DNA of 64,000 nt from contig NZ_JPVZ01000002.1 in the NCBI RefSeq assembly GCF_001662875.1, forward strand, positions 372,001-436,000, given 5' to 3'. This document shows positions 28,531-37,034 of the stretch, in pieces; the first letter of the stretch is position 1, and every line of letters starts with the position of its first letter. Source of the stretch: Thalassospira tepidiphila MCCC 1A03514. GTDB taxonomy: Bacteria; Pseudomonadota; Alphaproteobacteria; Rhodospirillales; Thalassospiraceae. A program made the position numbers and the translations under genes. The notes below the pieces were generated by a model. That model saw nothing but the letters and a program-made list of their open reading frames with translations, was not told the origin of the DNA and made no database searches.

Positions 28531-30882
28531 TCACTCTGCGGGGATGGCTTCTGTTTGAGTGTCCTGCAGATCGCAGTGGCTTTGCACAAAGGCGATAATC
28601 CGGTCATGCGCGCCGTCGATGTCTTCGTTAACAATGCCGTGACGATCAGATTTCAGCATCTGGACATCAATGTCGCCGGCATTGGTTGCCAGACGCCGGA
28701 TCATGGTCGCACTGGCCGGATCGACGACCTTGTCGCCGTCACCTTGCAGGATCAGTGTTGGGCAATCGAGGTCCGGCAGGCGCCGCTGCATCTCGGCCAC
28801 GGTTTGGCGCAATTGATGCAGTCCGCCGATCGGAATGTTGCGATAATTGATCTCGGGATGCTCGGACTCGTTGGGCCGGAAACTGAGCAGTTCCTGCGCG
28901 GATGGCATCCATCCCATCAGTTTGTTCGCACCATAAAGCAGTGGCACAAACATCAAATTGCGATTGCGGAATTTAAGAGGCGTTCCGGCAAGGACAAGTG
29001 CCCGCAATTTTTCAGGATGATCAGCGGCATGAATGACTGATAGCGCCCCGCCGGTTGAAAATCCGACAATGATCACCTGATCGCAAAACGGGGCCAGGAT
29101 TTCATAGCCGCGCCGGACCGATGCCAGCCAATCGGTCCATTTGCGTTTTTGCAACTCATGGGGGGATGTACCATGCCCGGCAAGACGAACCCCCATCACC
29201 GCGTGGCCCATGGCAGCAAATTTTTCGCCCAGTTCGCGAAGCTCCGCCGGGGATGCCAAAAAGCCATGCACAAGCAACACGCCACAGGTAAACTGCTTTT
29301 GTCCGTTGGGCAGTAGCAAATAGGGGCGGCTGTCAGCCGTTGCGGTTTCCTGGGCGTTGATTGCGTCATATTTCGGTTTCTGGAACTTGGTGTGGTTCCA
29401 CTGCCAAGCCAGAATTTCATCATCAAAACGGCGATGGGCAATATCGGTCGGGCTCAGGTGGTCGACCTCGATCCGCGCGCGTTCAAGGGCCTGCCACGCG
29501 GCATGGATCGGGGCCATTTCGTTGGCATAGACCATGATCGGGTTGTCCATGCGGATCTGATCAAACGTCGCCTCCGCCTGTAATTTTGGCAGAAAACAGT
29601 ATTTCTGATCGCGACGTTCAATCAGGCCAAGCTGAACCGCACTGTCGATGAAGAACCGGATTTGCGGACAATTGAGCTCAAAGATACCGACATAGTCCGC
29701 CGGATTGCGCATGCCGCGATGCAAATGGACGTTTTCGGCCTGCTGGATGTTCTTGATCGCCAGGTAAAGTGTTCTGTCGAAATGGCTTATATCAACTTCG
29801 GTTACGCCATCCTCAAGCCACATCATGATCAGGCGCGATGCCAGGTGGCTGACATTGATCGTCAGATTGGAATACATCACCGACATACAATGATCGCGCA
29901 GCGGCTTGATATGCCGGGTGATGGCAAATTGCGGGACGCGTTCGGTGATCTTTTCAAGGGTCTTGGCCGGCTTGAACAGATCATCAATGCAACTGGCCTG
30001 CTCAACCCGCTTGGCAAGCAGCCTGCGGTCCAGCCAATTAAACTGATCGCGCGGATTGACCGGATCGCCCAACCGGATGTCCATATCGGTCTTCTTGAAC
30101 ATCAGGTTGCCTTCGATGATCATTTCCTCGGCCATTTTGGGGCTGAGCCCGCCGGTAAACATGTCAGCTGCGCGTGCCAAAAGGTTCTGATCAACGCGCA
30201 GCGGATGGAAGGTAATGTTGGCCGGAAACATCAAGGTGGGCTTTGCAAGGCTTGTGCGAAGGTCATCTTCACTGCGTTCCAGAAGGTCGGCCCAACGGTT
30301 GAGTTCGTCGGTTTTACCCCGATCAATCAGGGTTGATAAGCCGATCTTGAAGCCATCAATGCAAAGCCCAAGCAACGCCGCACCGGTATGGTGGGCGCGT
30401 CTGGTATCTGCCGATCTGGAATAGACGCTGTAATCAGGGCGTTTGGGATGTGGCCGTATGTCGGTCAGAACCCGGCGATCCTTGACCATGCCGCCCTCGG
30501 GAAAGACAACGACCTTGCCGCCACGCAGGACTTCCTCGGCCAGAAACGGCAACAGGCGTTCATAGTTATTGGGAACCCCGCCAAGCGCCCGGAGATAGCG
30601 TGAAAAGGTATTGTCCTGGACAAAAAACTCGCCCGATGCGATCGACCGGCAATAGACCCCGGTTTCGAGCGCGATCAGGTATTGCGGGATAAAGGTTTCA
30701 AACCGGGCGAAGTGATTGAACATGAAAATGTCGCCCTGCGACAAATGGTCGCGCGGGCCGTGCATCTTGATATTGATGTCGATATTGGCCCGCAAAGCCG
30801 TCATCGCGCGAAGGGTCCATTCGCAGGTCTTCGGATTGATGGCGAACTTTTCACGTTCGATATCGCGGAATGTCTGAACCAT
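28531..30882 (-). CDS. Fusion of a PlsB/PlsC-like acyltransferase and an alpha/beta hydrolase
   Basis: A 783-residue single reading frame. The N-terminal part resembles glycerolipid acyltransferases: NHFARFE at 56-62 is an H-x4-E variant of the usual HX4D, and VVVFPEGG at 124-131 matches motif III. The middle (about 330-510) is unassigned. The C-terminal part (about 545-775) is an alpha/beta hydrolase with LLVHGFLASP, nucleophile elbow GFSTGG near 605, and Asp and His in GDGDKVVD and SDRHGIVNE. It probably remodels lipids, perhaps making and cleaving acyl esters. No signal peptide or obvious membrane helix is present. Confidence 0.78.
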   Translation of the reverse strand: MVQTFRDIEREKFAINPKTCEWTLRAMTALRANIDINIKMHGPRDHLSQGDIFMFNHFARFETFIPQYLIALETGVYCRSIASGEFFVQDNTFSRYLRALGGVPNNYERLLPFLAEEVLRGGKVVVFPEGGMVKDRRVLTDIRPHPKRPDYSVYSRSADTRRAHHTGAALLGLCIDGFKIGLSTLIDRGKTDELNRWADLLERSEDDLRTSLAKPTLMFPANITFHPLRVDQNLLARAADMFTGGLSPKMAEEMIIEGNLMFKKTDMDIRLGDPVNPRDQFNWLDRRLLAKRVEQASCIDDLFKPAKTLEKITERVPQFAITRHIKPLRDHCMSVMYSNLTINVSHLASRLIMMWLEDGVTEVDISHFDRTLYLAIKNIQQAENVHLHRGMRNPADYVGIFELNCPQIRFFIDSAVQLGLIERRDQKYCFLPKLQAEATFDQIRMDNPIMVYANEMAPIHAAWQALERARIEVDHLSPTDIAHRRFDDEILAWQWNHTKFQKPKYDAINAQETATADSRPYLLLPNGQKQFTCGVLLVHGFLASPAELRELGEKFAAMGHAVMGVRLAGHGTSPHELQKRKWTDWLASVRRGYEILAPFCDQVIIVGFSTGGALSVIHAADHPEKLRALVLAGTPLKFRNRNLMFVPLLYGANKLMGWMPSAQELLSFRPNESEHPEINYRNIPIGGLHQLRQTVAEMQRRLPDLDCPTLILQGDGDKVVDPASATMIRRLATNAGDIDVQMLKSDRHGIVNEDIDGAHDRIIAFVQSHCDLQDTQTEAIPAE

Positions 30883-31186
30883 GCGTGGAAATATCCCGGC
30901 CGGAGGTCTAACCCAGTATAAAGCGTTGGTTTCTTGGACGATTTTATCAGTTTTTTATAAGGTGTCGGTTAAGATAGATATGTGTTGCAATCCCCGGTTT
31001 TGGAAGGCGTGCAATCTTCGATTTGTCACGAATTGGTGTCAGAACGGCAGGTCTTTCGTATAATGAAAGATCGGCGTGCTAGTCTGCCCGCTGGTTTCCA
31101 TCAAATCCGGGCCGGTCATATCCTCTGCCACCAATATGATGACCGCAACCCCGGTTTGTGATCGCCCACCCATGATTGGAGGCCTT
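30883..31186. other. Divergent intergenic region with a TATAAT element
   Basis: It separates the acyltransferase fusion (minus) from the MFS gene (plus). A perfect TATAAT lies at 31059-31064 inside a CTTTC/GAAAG dyad, but I see no well-spaced -35. Nothing else is recognisable. Confidence 0.4.
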
Positions 31187-32500
31187 GTGCCCGTTCCCGA
31201 CCCTGCCCCAGATCCATCCAAAGGCTCGGACCAAAACAATCCTGATTCTGTGCTCACCTCTGATCAGGATGGCGGACAAAGATCGATTTTTTCCGATCGG
31301 AATTTCGTGCTGTTTCTTGTTGGGCAATGCATCACGACGCAAGGATTGTGGATCCAGAAAATCGCCATGTCTTGGCTGGCATGGTCTTTGACCGGATCGG
31401 CCCTCTGGACCGGGGTGATTGCCGCGCTTAATTTTGCCCCGGCCTTTTTCCTTGGGCCAATTTTCGGCGTGATGGCCGATCGGGTCGATTTGCGGCGTAC
31501 GGCCATGCTGCTTAATCTTGGGCAGGCTGCGGTATCGTTCCTTTTGATGGGGCTGTCCTATGCTGACATGATGACGTTGCCGTGGATGGTGGCACTTGCC
31601 GGATCGATGGGAATTCTTGGCAGTGCGATGACGCCCATTCGTCTGTCGCTGGTGCCGGTGATTGTGCCGCGTGCCTTCATGAACCGCGCGGTCGCATATG
31701 CGGCGATGAATTTCAATATCTCACGTCTGGTCGGGCCTGCGGTTGGTGGGGTGGTGATTGCCACCTGGGGCACAGGGGCGGCCTTTATGATCAATGCGAT
31801 CAGTTATCTTCCGATGGTGTTTGTCATTTCGGTGGTGACCATTCACATGGAACGCGCGCCCGATGCCAAAAGCCGCCGTATCTGGACATCGCTTGTCGAC
31901 GGGTCAAATTATGCGCTCAATCACCCGATGATTCGATCGGTTCTGGCGCTGTCCTGCTTTGTCTCGCTGGTCGCGACCGGCATGGTTGAACTGATGCCGG
32001 TTTTTGCCGAGGCTGTTTACGATCGCGGGGTCACGGGCCTTGGCATGCTGGCATCAAGTGCGGGAATCGGGGCGGTGACATCGACCTTTATCCTGTCGCG
32101 GATTTCATCAGATGCCATTGCGTATCAAAGGGTGACTATCCTTGGGGCGTTTGCCGCCGCCGTCGGCATGACCGGCCTTGGTTTTGCGCCGTGGTACGAG
32201 CTTGCCGTGCCGTTGGTCGCCCTGACGGGCGGTGGTTTAACCCTTGTTGGGGTGGGATCACAAACGGCCTTGCAGCTGACGGTTGATAATCGCTTGCGGG
32301 GTCGGGTGATGAGTTTCTGGAGTGCGACCAGTTTTGGTGGCATGGCGCTGGGCGGGACGCTTCTTGGCGCGATTTCCGAGGCCGGTGATATTCAATATAC
32401 GGCGCGTGGTTCTGGCGTTTTGATCCTGTGTGCGGCCTGTGTCGGGCTTTGGCGGCTTTATCGCATCGGGGCGCTGGCGCGTTCGGGTGCATTGCGGTAA
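31187..32500 (+). CDS. MFS transporter (EntS/MFS_3-like exporter)
   Basis: An inner-membrane carrier with about 12 hydrophobic segments after a Pro/Asp-rich cytoplasmic leader. Family features include FLVGQCITTQGLWIQKIAMSWL in the first helix, the loop motif GVMADRVDLRRT, and GALLGA-type glycine-rich helices near the end. MFS_3 members include the enterobactin exporter EntS, so export of a small molecule is likely; the cargo is unknown. The start is uncertain. GTG 31187 has GGAGG 4 bases upstream; ATGs at 31139 and 31172 lack a ribosome site. Confidence 0.85.
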   Translation: MPVPDPAPDPSKGSDQNNPDSVLTSDQDGGQRSIFSDRNFVLFLVGQCITTQGLWIQKIAMSWLAWSLTGSALWTGVIAALNFAPAFFLGPIFGVMADRVDLRRTAMLLNLGQAAVSFLLMGLSYADMMTLPWMVALAGSMGILGSAMTPIRLSLVPVIVPRAFMNRAVAYAAMNFNISRLVGPAVGGVVIATWGTGAAFMINAISYLPMVFVISVVTIHMERAPDAKSRRIWTSLVDGSNYALNHPMIRSVLALSCFVSLVATGMVELMPVFAEAVYDRGVTGLGMLASSAGIGAVTSTFILSRISSDAIAYQRVTILGAFAAAVGMTGLGFAPWYELAVPLVALTGGGLTLVGVGSQTALQLTVDNRLRGRVMSFWSATSFGGMALGGTLLGAISEAGDIQYTARGSGVLILCAACVGLWRLYRIGALARSGALR

Positions 32501-32560
32501 AGGATTGTTAAGGCCTGCCGACCTATGGTGGCTCATTGTGAGAGGATCGGGGATTTCCAG

Positions 32561-33130
32561 ATGCGTTTGCTTGGTATTGTCGGACTGTGTTTGTTGCTTT
32601 CGGCGTGTTTTAGCACTGGTAATTCGGCACCACGTGCGTCCGGCCCGATGCCAAGTGACACCGTCCAGACCCTTGCCAGTGTCAATCTGCCGTCCTCACG
32701 CCTGAACAGTTTCGCCCCGACCAACAAGTTCCTGCAATGCGTGCCCTATGCCCGCGAAGTATCCGGTATCGAGATTTATGGCGATGCCTGGACATGGTGG
32801 GCGCAGGCCGGGCAGAAGAACTTCCAGCGCGGTAACCGCCCGCAAATCGGTGCCGTTCTTGCGCTTCGCAAGACATCGCGCCTGAAACTGGGCCACGTAG
32901 CCGTGGTTTCAGCCATCCTTGATAGCCGCAAGATCCTTGTAAACCATGCCAATTGGGGCAGCGATTCGCGCACCCGTGGCAAGGTGCATTATCGCCAGCC
33001 GGTTGTTGATGTATCCCCCAACAATGACTGGTCCGAAGTGCGGATGATGAACACGCTTGGCACATTCGGCAGCATGTATCCAGCCCACGGCTTTATCTAT
33101 CAGCCGCGCGAGACTGCCGAGGCGAACTAA
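32561..33130 (+). CDS. CHAP-domain lipoprotein (putative cell-wall amidase)
   Basis: A 189-residue exported protein with a lipobox LSAC, so C16 would be lipidated, and a CHAP domain. The expected catalytic Cys is C60 (FLQCVPYAR) and His is H112 (LGHVAVV), with an Asn candidate in VNHANWG. CHAP enzymes cleave peptidoglycan peptide bonds. The ATG at 32561 is chosen because it begins the signal peptide directly and GGGGA lies 7 bases upstream; an earlier start at 32525 is unlikely. Confidence 0.85.
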   Translation: MRLLGIVGLCLLLSACFSTGNSAPRASGPMPSDTVQTLASVNLPSSRLNSFAPTNKFLQCVPYAREVSGIEIYGDAWTWWAQAGQKNFQRGNRPQIGAVLALRKTSRLKLGHVAVVSAILDSRKILVNHANWGSDSRTRGKVHYRQPVVDVSPNNDWSEVRMMNTLGTFGSMYPAHGFIYQPRETAEAN

Positions 33131-33192
33131 GCCAATGCACCTTCGGCGCGCCGCTGGCGCCAAAAACTCTCCCGACATCACGAAAGAAAAGT

Positions 33193-33251
33193 GGCGAAGC
33201 CCCCACGGATAGAGAGCTTCGCCAATTAAACCCGTGCGGGCGGCACGGGTT
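33193..33251. repeat. Two adjacent strong hairpins
   Basis: GGCGAAGC (33193-33200) pairs with GCTTCGCC (33216-33223), and AACCCGTGC (33229-33237) pairs with GCACGGGTT (33243-33251) around a 5-base loop. Neither is followed by a T tract. They could be the 3' end of the CHAP transcript or part of a small RNA. Confidence 0.45.
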
Positions 33252-33395
33252 CGGGGGTTGAACCCTACAAGGCTTGCCGAAAACGCCTTTCTGGCAGAAC
33301 AGGATCACGGTGCGAGGCGATTTCGAGCATCCGTTTCGATACTGATTACCAGCATGGCAGGCAATCACTGATCCCTTCTGGCACGCCTTGAATCC

Positions 33396-33410
33396 AAATT
33401 ATCTATAAAA
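33396..33410. promoter_or_regulatory. Operator-like 15-mer, copy 1
   Basis: AAATTATCTATAAAA. Its exact reverse complement stands directly upstream of the GntR start codon at 34349-34363, and a 14/15 copy follows at 33535. The core TTATCTATAA is a near-palindrome, as expected for a GntR-type site. Confidence 0.5.
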
Positions 33411-33534
33411 TGACGTTCTCTATGATAATTACGCCGGGATCGAGTGCCGAAATCAACTGCAAAATCGACGGGAAGGTGCGATTTATCACTGAATCTACGT
33501 CCATATAATCTAATAATTTGATTTTAAACAATAA

Positions 33535-33549
33535 ATATTATCTATAAAA
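33535..33549. promoter_or_regulatory. Operator-like 15-mer, copy 2
   Basis: ATATTATCTATAAAA, one mismatch from copy 1, 139 bases downstream of it in an A+T-rich stretch with no gene attached. Confidence 0.5.
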
Positions 33550-33693
33550 TTTTGGCGTGAGCACGATAGGGATGGCCGTGACGAGCATCTTCTGTGCGTG
33601 TCGTCCTGAATCGGCGCATTCGCGCGTCGTTCCGTCCCTTTGGGGCCGGAAACCAGGTAGGCACGGAGAAAATTTGATCTCGGGGAAGTGTCG

Positions 33694-34347
33694 TCAGGCA
33701 GGGGTGTGCGGGCGTACTGTTTTGCCGGATTTATTGCCGATCCATTTCACATGCCGCGCAAGGGTGGCGGCAGCAACATCAATCTGATTGCTTCTGAGCG
33801 CGGCAAGGATCGCGCGGTGGTCCTGATCGGTCGGGGCTTCCCATTCCATGCGAAAGCCCGAAAATAAAAATCGTGCACTGGCGGCATGCAGATCATCAAT
33901 CGTCGCAAGCAAGCGCGGCATGCCGCAAGGTTCCAGGATGACACGGTGAAACGCCCTGTTGGCCTGTTCCCAGCCATGGACATCAGTGGCATTTTCGCCT
34001 GCGCGGTTATGGGCCTCTGCCACATCAAGGATTTCAGGTGTCAAATGCGGGGCAGCTTGGCGAAGTGCCAGAACTTCGAGGGACGCCCGCATTTCGGCGA
34101 CTTCGCGTACCTCGGCAACATCAAAGCTGGCAACCCGGACACCACGCCTTGGTTCACTGACCGCAAGGCCTTGCGCCTCCAGCCGACGAAACGCTTCACG
34201 CACCGGAACGTGACTTGCGCCAAATTCCTCGGCAAAGTGGTCCTGACGCAGTTTCATGCCCGGTGCGAATTCGCCCGAAACGATCCGTTCCGCCAGCGCC
34301 CGGGTAATGCGACCCGCGACCGTGGTGTCTGTGGTGCTCTTTGCCAT
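33694..34347 (-). CDS. GntR-family regulator (FCD subgroup), second copy
   Basis: A 217-residue regulator. The winged helix spans about residues 10-75 (GMKLRQDHFAEEFGASHVPVREAFRRLEAQGLAV) and the FCD domain about 85-205, with candidate metal ligands in EQANRAFHRVIL and DQDHRAILAAL. It differs clearly from the regulator at 27856. Its ATG is preceded by the operator-like 15-mer with no ribosome site between, which suggests autoregulation and possibly a leaderless message. The regulated pathway is not visible. Confidence 0.88.
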   Translation of the reverse strand: MAKSTTDTTVAGRITRALAERIVSGEFAPGMKLRQDHFAEEFGASHVPVREAFRRLEAQGLAVSEPRRGVRVASFDVAEVREVAEMRASLEVLALRQAAPHLTPEILDVAEAHNRAGENATDVHGWEQANRAFHRVILEPCGMPRLLATIDDLHAASARFLFSGFRMEWEAPTDQDHRAILAALRSNQIDVAAATLARHVKWIGNKSGKTVRPHTPA

Positions 34348-34348
34348 G

Positions 34349-34363
34349 TTTTATAGATAATTT
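34349..34363. promoter_or_regulatory. Operator-like 15-mer, copy 3 (autoregulatory position)
   Basis: The exact reverse complement of the copy at 33396, starting 2 bases upstream of the GntR start codon on the minus strand. It also lies in the intergenic region shared with the divergent P-type ATPase. Confidence 0.55.
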
Positions 34364-34475
34364 GTGACACCTGATTTGTCGACCTGATTGATGTGCAACA
34401 ATGTTATGCGCTGCAATATACTCTAGAAACATTGCAGTTCCCCACATTGCCAATAGCGGCACAGAGGGTGTCATC

Positions 34476-36962
34476 ATGATGGAACAGACTGCCAAACGCG
34501 ATAACCCCCAGATTGACCCGTCCCTGCTTGAGACAGATCCGAAAACCGGGCTTGGACAGGACGAGGTAGGCCGGCGGACTGAGAAGTTCGGCGAAAATCG
34601 CCTGAAGGATGATCAAACCAGCGCGCTTAAAAAGCTTCTATCGTTCTTTTGGGGGCCGATCCCGTGGATGATCGAAGTTGCCGCCATCCTTTCGGCTGTG
34701 GTTCAGCATTGGTCGGACTTTGCGATTATCATCGTGATGCTTTTGCTCAATGCCGGAGTCGGCTTCTGGCAGGAATTCAAGGCGGACAACGCCATTGCTG
34801 CGCTCAAACAGCGCCTTGCGCCGGATGCACGCGTGTTGCGCGATGGTGCTTGGTCGGATCTTCCGGCCCGTGAACTGGTGCCGGGTGACATTATCCGCAT
34901 CAAGCTTGGCGATATCATTCCCGCCGATGCCAAACTGTTGGCGGGCGACTATTTGCGGGTTGATCAGTCGGCGCTGACCGGTGAGTCGCTGGCGATTGAT
35001 AAGAAAATCGGGGACGAGGTCTTTTCCGGCGCCATCGCGCGTCAGGGGCAGATGACCGCAATGGTCACGGCGACCGGCATGGCGACCTATCTTGGCCGGA
35101 CGGCAAGTCTGGTCAAAGGTGCCGGCAAACAATCGCATTTTCAGCGCGCGGTTCTGCGTATTGGCAATTTCCTGATCCTGATCACGCTGGGCCTGATTGC
35201 GTTGATCATGACCGTGGCCCTGCATCGTGGTGATCCGTTGATGGAAACCTTGCTGTTTGCCTTGATCCTGGCGGTGGCGGCGATTCCGGTGGCCTTGCCA
35301 GCTGTTCTTTCGGTGACACTGGCGGTCGGGGCCGAAAAACTGGCGCGGATGAAGGCGATTGTATCAAGGCTCGTCTCAATCGAGGAACTGGCCGGGATGG
35401 ATATCCTGTGTTCTGACAAGACCGGGACTTTGACGCAAAACCATTTAACCGTCGGAACCCCGGTCCTGATTGATGCCAAGGATGAAAGCGATCTGATCCG
35501 TACTGCCGCACTGGCATCAGAGGCCGACAGCCACGACCCGATTGATAGCGCGGTCTTTGCGATCCTTGGCAATCGCGCAAAGCTTGATGGCTACGATATC
35601 ACCAGTTTCCGGCAGTTTGATCCGATACGCAAACGGGCCGAGGCGGATGTTGCGCATGATGGCCAGACCATCATGGTTGCCAAGGGGGCGCCGCAGGCGG
35701 TTCTGGCTTTGCTGTGTGAGGACGAGATATCGGATATCGAAAGTGTCGCGGCTTACCGTGCGGTGATGGATGCGATCAAAACCATGGCAGAGCACGGATA
35801 CCGTGCGCTTGGTGTTGCCCGAACTGACCAAGACGGCAATTGGCAGTTTCTGGGGTTGCTGCCGCTGTTTGATCCGCCGCGTGAAGACGCGGCATCAACC
35901 ATTGCGGAACTGCGCAACAAGGGTGTTGATATCCGGATGATCACCGGCGATCACGAGGCGATTGGCCGAGAAGTCGCCGGCCAGCTTGGATTGGGACAAA
36001 ACATCCTGCCCGCCGATGCGGTGTTTGATCGCAACAATCAGGCACTTGATCAGGTAATGATCGAGCAGGCAGATGGTTTTGCACGCGTCTTTCCTGAACA
36101 TAAATACGCGATTGTTCGCCAGTTTCAGGATCGCGGCCATATTGTTGGCATGACCGGCGACGGGGTGAATGATGCCCCGGCCCTGAAACAGGCCGATATT
36201 GGCATTGCGGTTTCAAATGCCACCGATGCGGCGCGTGCGGCGGCCGATCTTGTTCTGACTGCGCCGGGCATTTCGGTGATTACCAGCGCAATTGAAGAAT
36301 CACGGCGTATTTTCGAACGCATGGGCAGCTACGCCACTTTCCGGATTTCCGAGACGATCCGGGTTTTGTTGTTCATGACGATTTCAATTCTGGTGTTTGA
36401 TTTCTATCCGGTTACGGCGGTGATGATCGTGTTGCTGGCGTTGCTCAATGACTTCCCGATCATGATGATTGCTTACGACAATGCCGAGGTTGCCGAACAC
36501 CCGGTGCGATGGAATATGGGCAATACGCTCACCATGGCATCCCTGTTGGGGGCTATCGGGGTGACATCATCCTTTGCCTTGCTTTGGGTGTCGGAAACCT
36601 GGCTGCATTTGCCACCGGAAGAAGTCCAGACACTGGTGTTCCTCAAACTTCTGGTGGCGGGGCATCTGACGATTTATCTGACCCGGCACAAAGGGTTCTT
36701 CTGGCAGAAACCCTATCCCAGCATGAAGCTGTTTCTGGCAACCGAGATCACCCAGATCATTGGCACGCTGGCGGCTATTTATGGCTGGTTTGTGCCACCG
36801 ATTGGCTGGTATCACGCGCTGGTGGTTTGGGGATATGCGCTGTGCTGGTTTGTGGTGGCGGGCTGCATCAAGGTTTGGGTCTATCGGCTTTTAACCCACC
36901 GCCATCACAGTCATCACAGCCATCTGGCCCGGGTTGAAGGATCGCTTCATCGCCACCGATAA
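34476..36962 (+). CDS. P-type proton-efflux ATPase (P3A type)
   Basis: An 828-residue inner-membrane pump resembling plasma-membrane H+-ATPases. It has four N-terminal helices, the actuator motif LTGESLAI, PVALPAV in helix 4, the phosphorylated Asp in DKTGTLTQN (residue 314), TGDGVNDAPALKQADIGIAV near 562 and further helices after 615. The tail is His-rich (HRHHSHHSHL). Proton export is inferred from the family. The ATG at 34476 has GAGGG 7 bases upstream; a start at 34401 is unsupported. It is divergent from gntR. Confidence 0.88.
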   Translation: MMEQTAKRDNPQIDPSLLETDPKTGLGQDEVGRRTEKFGENRLKDDQTSALKKLLSFFWGPIPWMIEVAAILSAVVQHWSDFAIIIVMLLLNAGVGFWQEFKADNAIAALKQRLAPDARVLRDGAWSDLPARELVPGDIIRIKLGDIIPADAKLLAGDYLRVDQSALTGESLAIDKKIGDEVFSGAIARQGQMTAMVTATGMATYLGRTASLVKGAGKQSHFQRAVLRIGNFLILITLGLIALIMTVALHRGDPLMETLLFALILAVAAIPVALPAVLSVTLAVGAEKLARMKAIVSRLVSIEELAGMDILCSDKTGTLTQNHLTVGTPVLIDAKDESDLIRTAALASEADSHDPIDSAVFAILGNRAKLDGYDITSFRQFDPIRKRAEADVAHDGQTIMVAKGAPQAVLALLCEDEISDIESVAAYRAVMDAIKTMAEHGYRALGVARTDQDGNWQFLGLLPLFDPPREDAASTIAELRNKGVDIRMITGDHEAIGREVAGQLGLGQNILPADAVFDRNNQALDQVMIEQADGFARVFPEHKYAIVRQFQDRGHIVGMTGDGVNDAPALKQADIGIAVSNATDAARAAADLVLTAPGISVITSAIEESRRIFERMGSYATFRISETIRVLLFMTISILVFDFYPVTAVMIVLLALLNDFPIMMIAYDNAEVAEHPVRWNMGNTLTMASLLGAIGVTSSFALLWVSETWLHLPPEEVQTLVFLKLLVAGHLTIYLTRHKGFFWQKPYPSMKLFLATEITQIIGTLAAIYGWFVPPIGWYHALVVWGYALCWFVVAGCIKVWVYRLLTHRHHSHHSHLARVEGSLHRHR

Positions 36963-36981
36963 GATCACGGCATCAGTAAAC

Positions 36982-37013
36982 AAAAAGCCGGACCATTTAT
37001 TCGGCCCGGCTTT
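36982..37013 (-). terminator. Terminator of the Anbu operon
   Basis: AAAGCCGG (36984-36991) pairs with CCGGCTTT (37006-37013). On the minus strand a run of five T follows. It lies 22 bases past the Anbu stop. Confidence 0.75.
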
Positions 37014-37034
37014 GGGTGTTGGTGTTTATCGTGC

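Larger units (their letters stand above)
33131..33692. other. 563-bp gene-free region with hairpins and operator copies
   Basis: It lies between the CHAP gene and a GntR gene that converge. It holds two tandem hairpins (33193-33251), an unusually A+T-rich stretch (about 33390-33550) and two copies of the GntR-associated 15-mer, but no convincing gene. A short plus-strand frame from 33557 has no recognisable motif. The layout suggests a promoter region whose gene has been lost. Confidence 0.5.

Noticed and set aside
33190-33270. tRNA or tmRNA fragment suggested by GGTTCAACCCC on the minus strand
   Set aside because: No acceptor, D-arm or anticodon arm can be laid out around it, and the pairings belong to two simple hairpins instead.
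33557-33787. 76-codon open frame after the second operator copy
   Set aside because: It has no motif and runs into the 3' end of gntR on the other strand. I keep the operators as the signal and not this frame.
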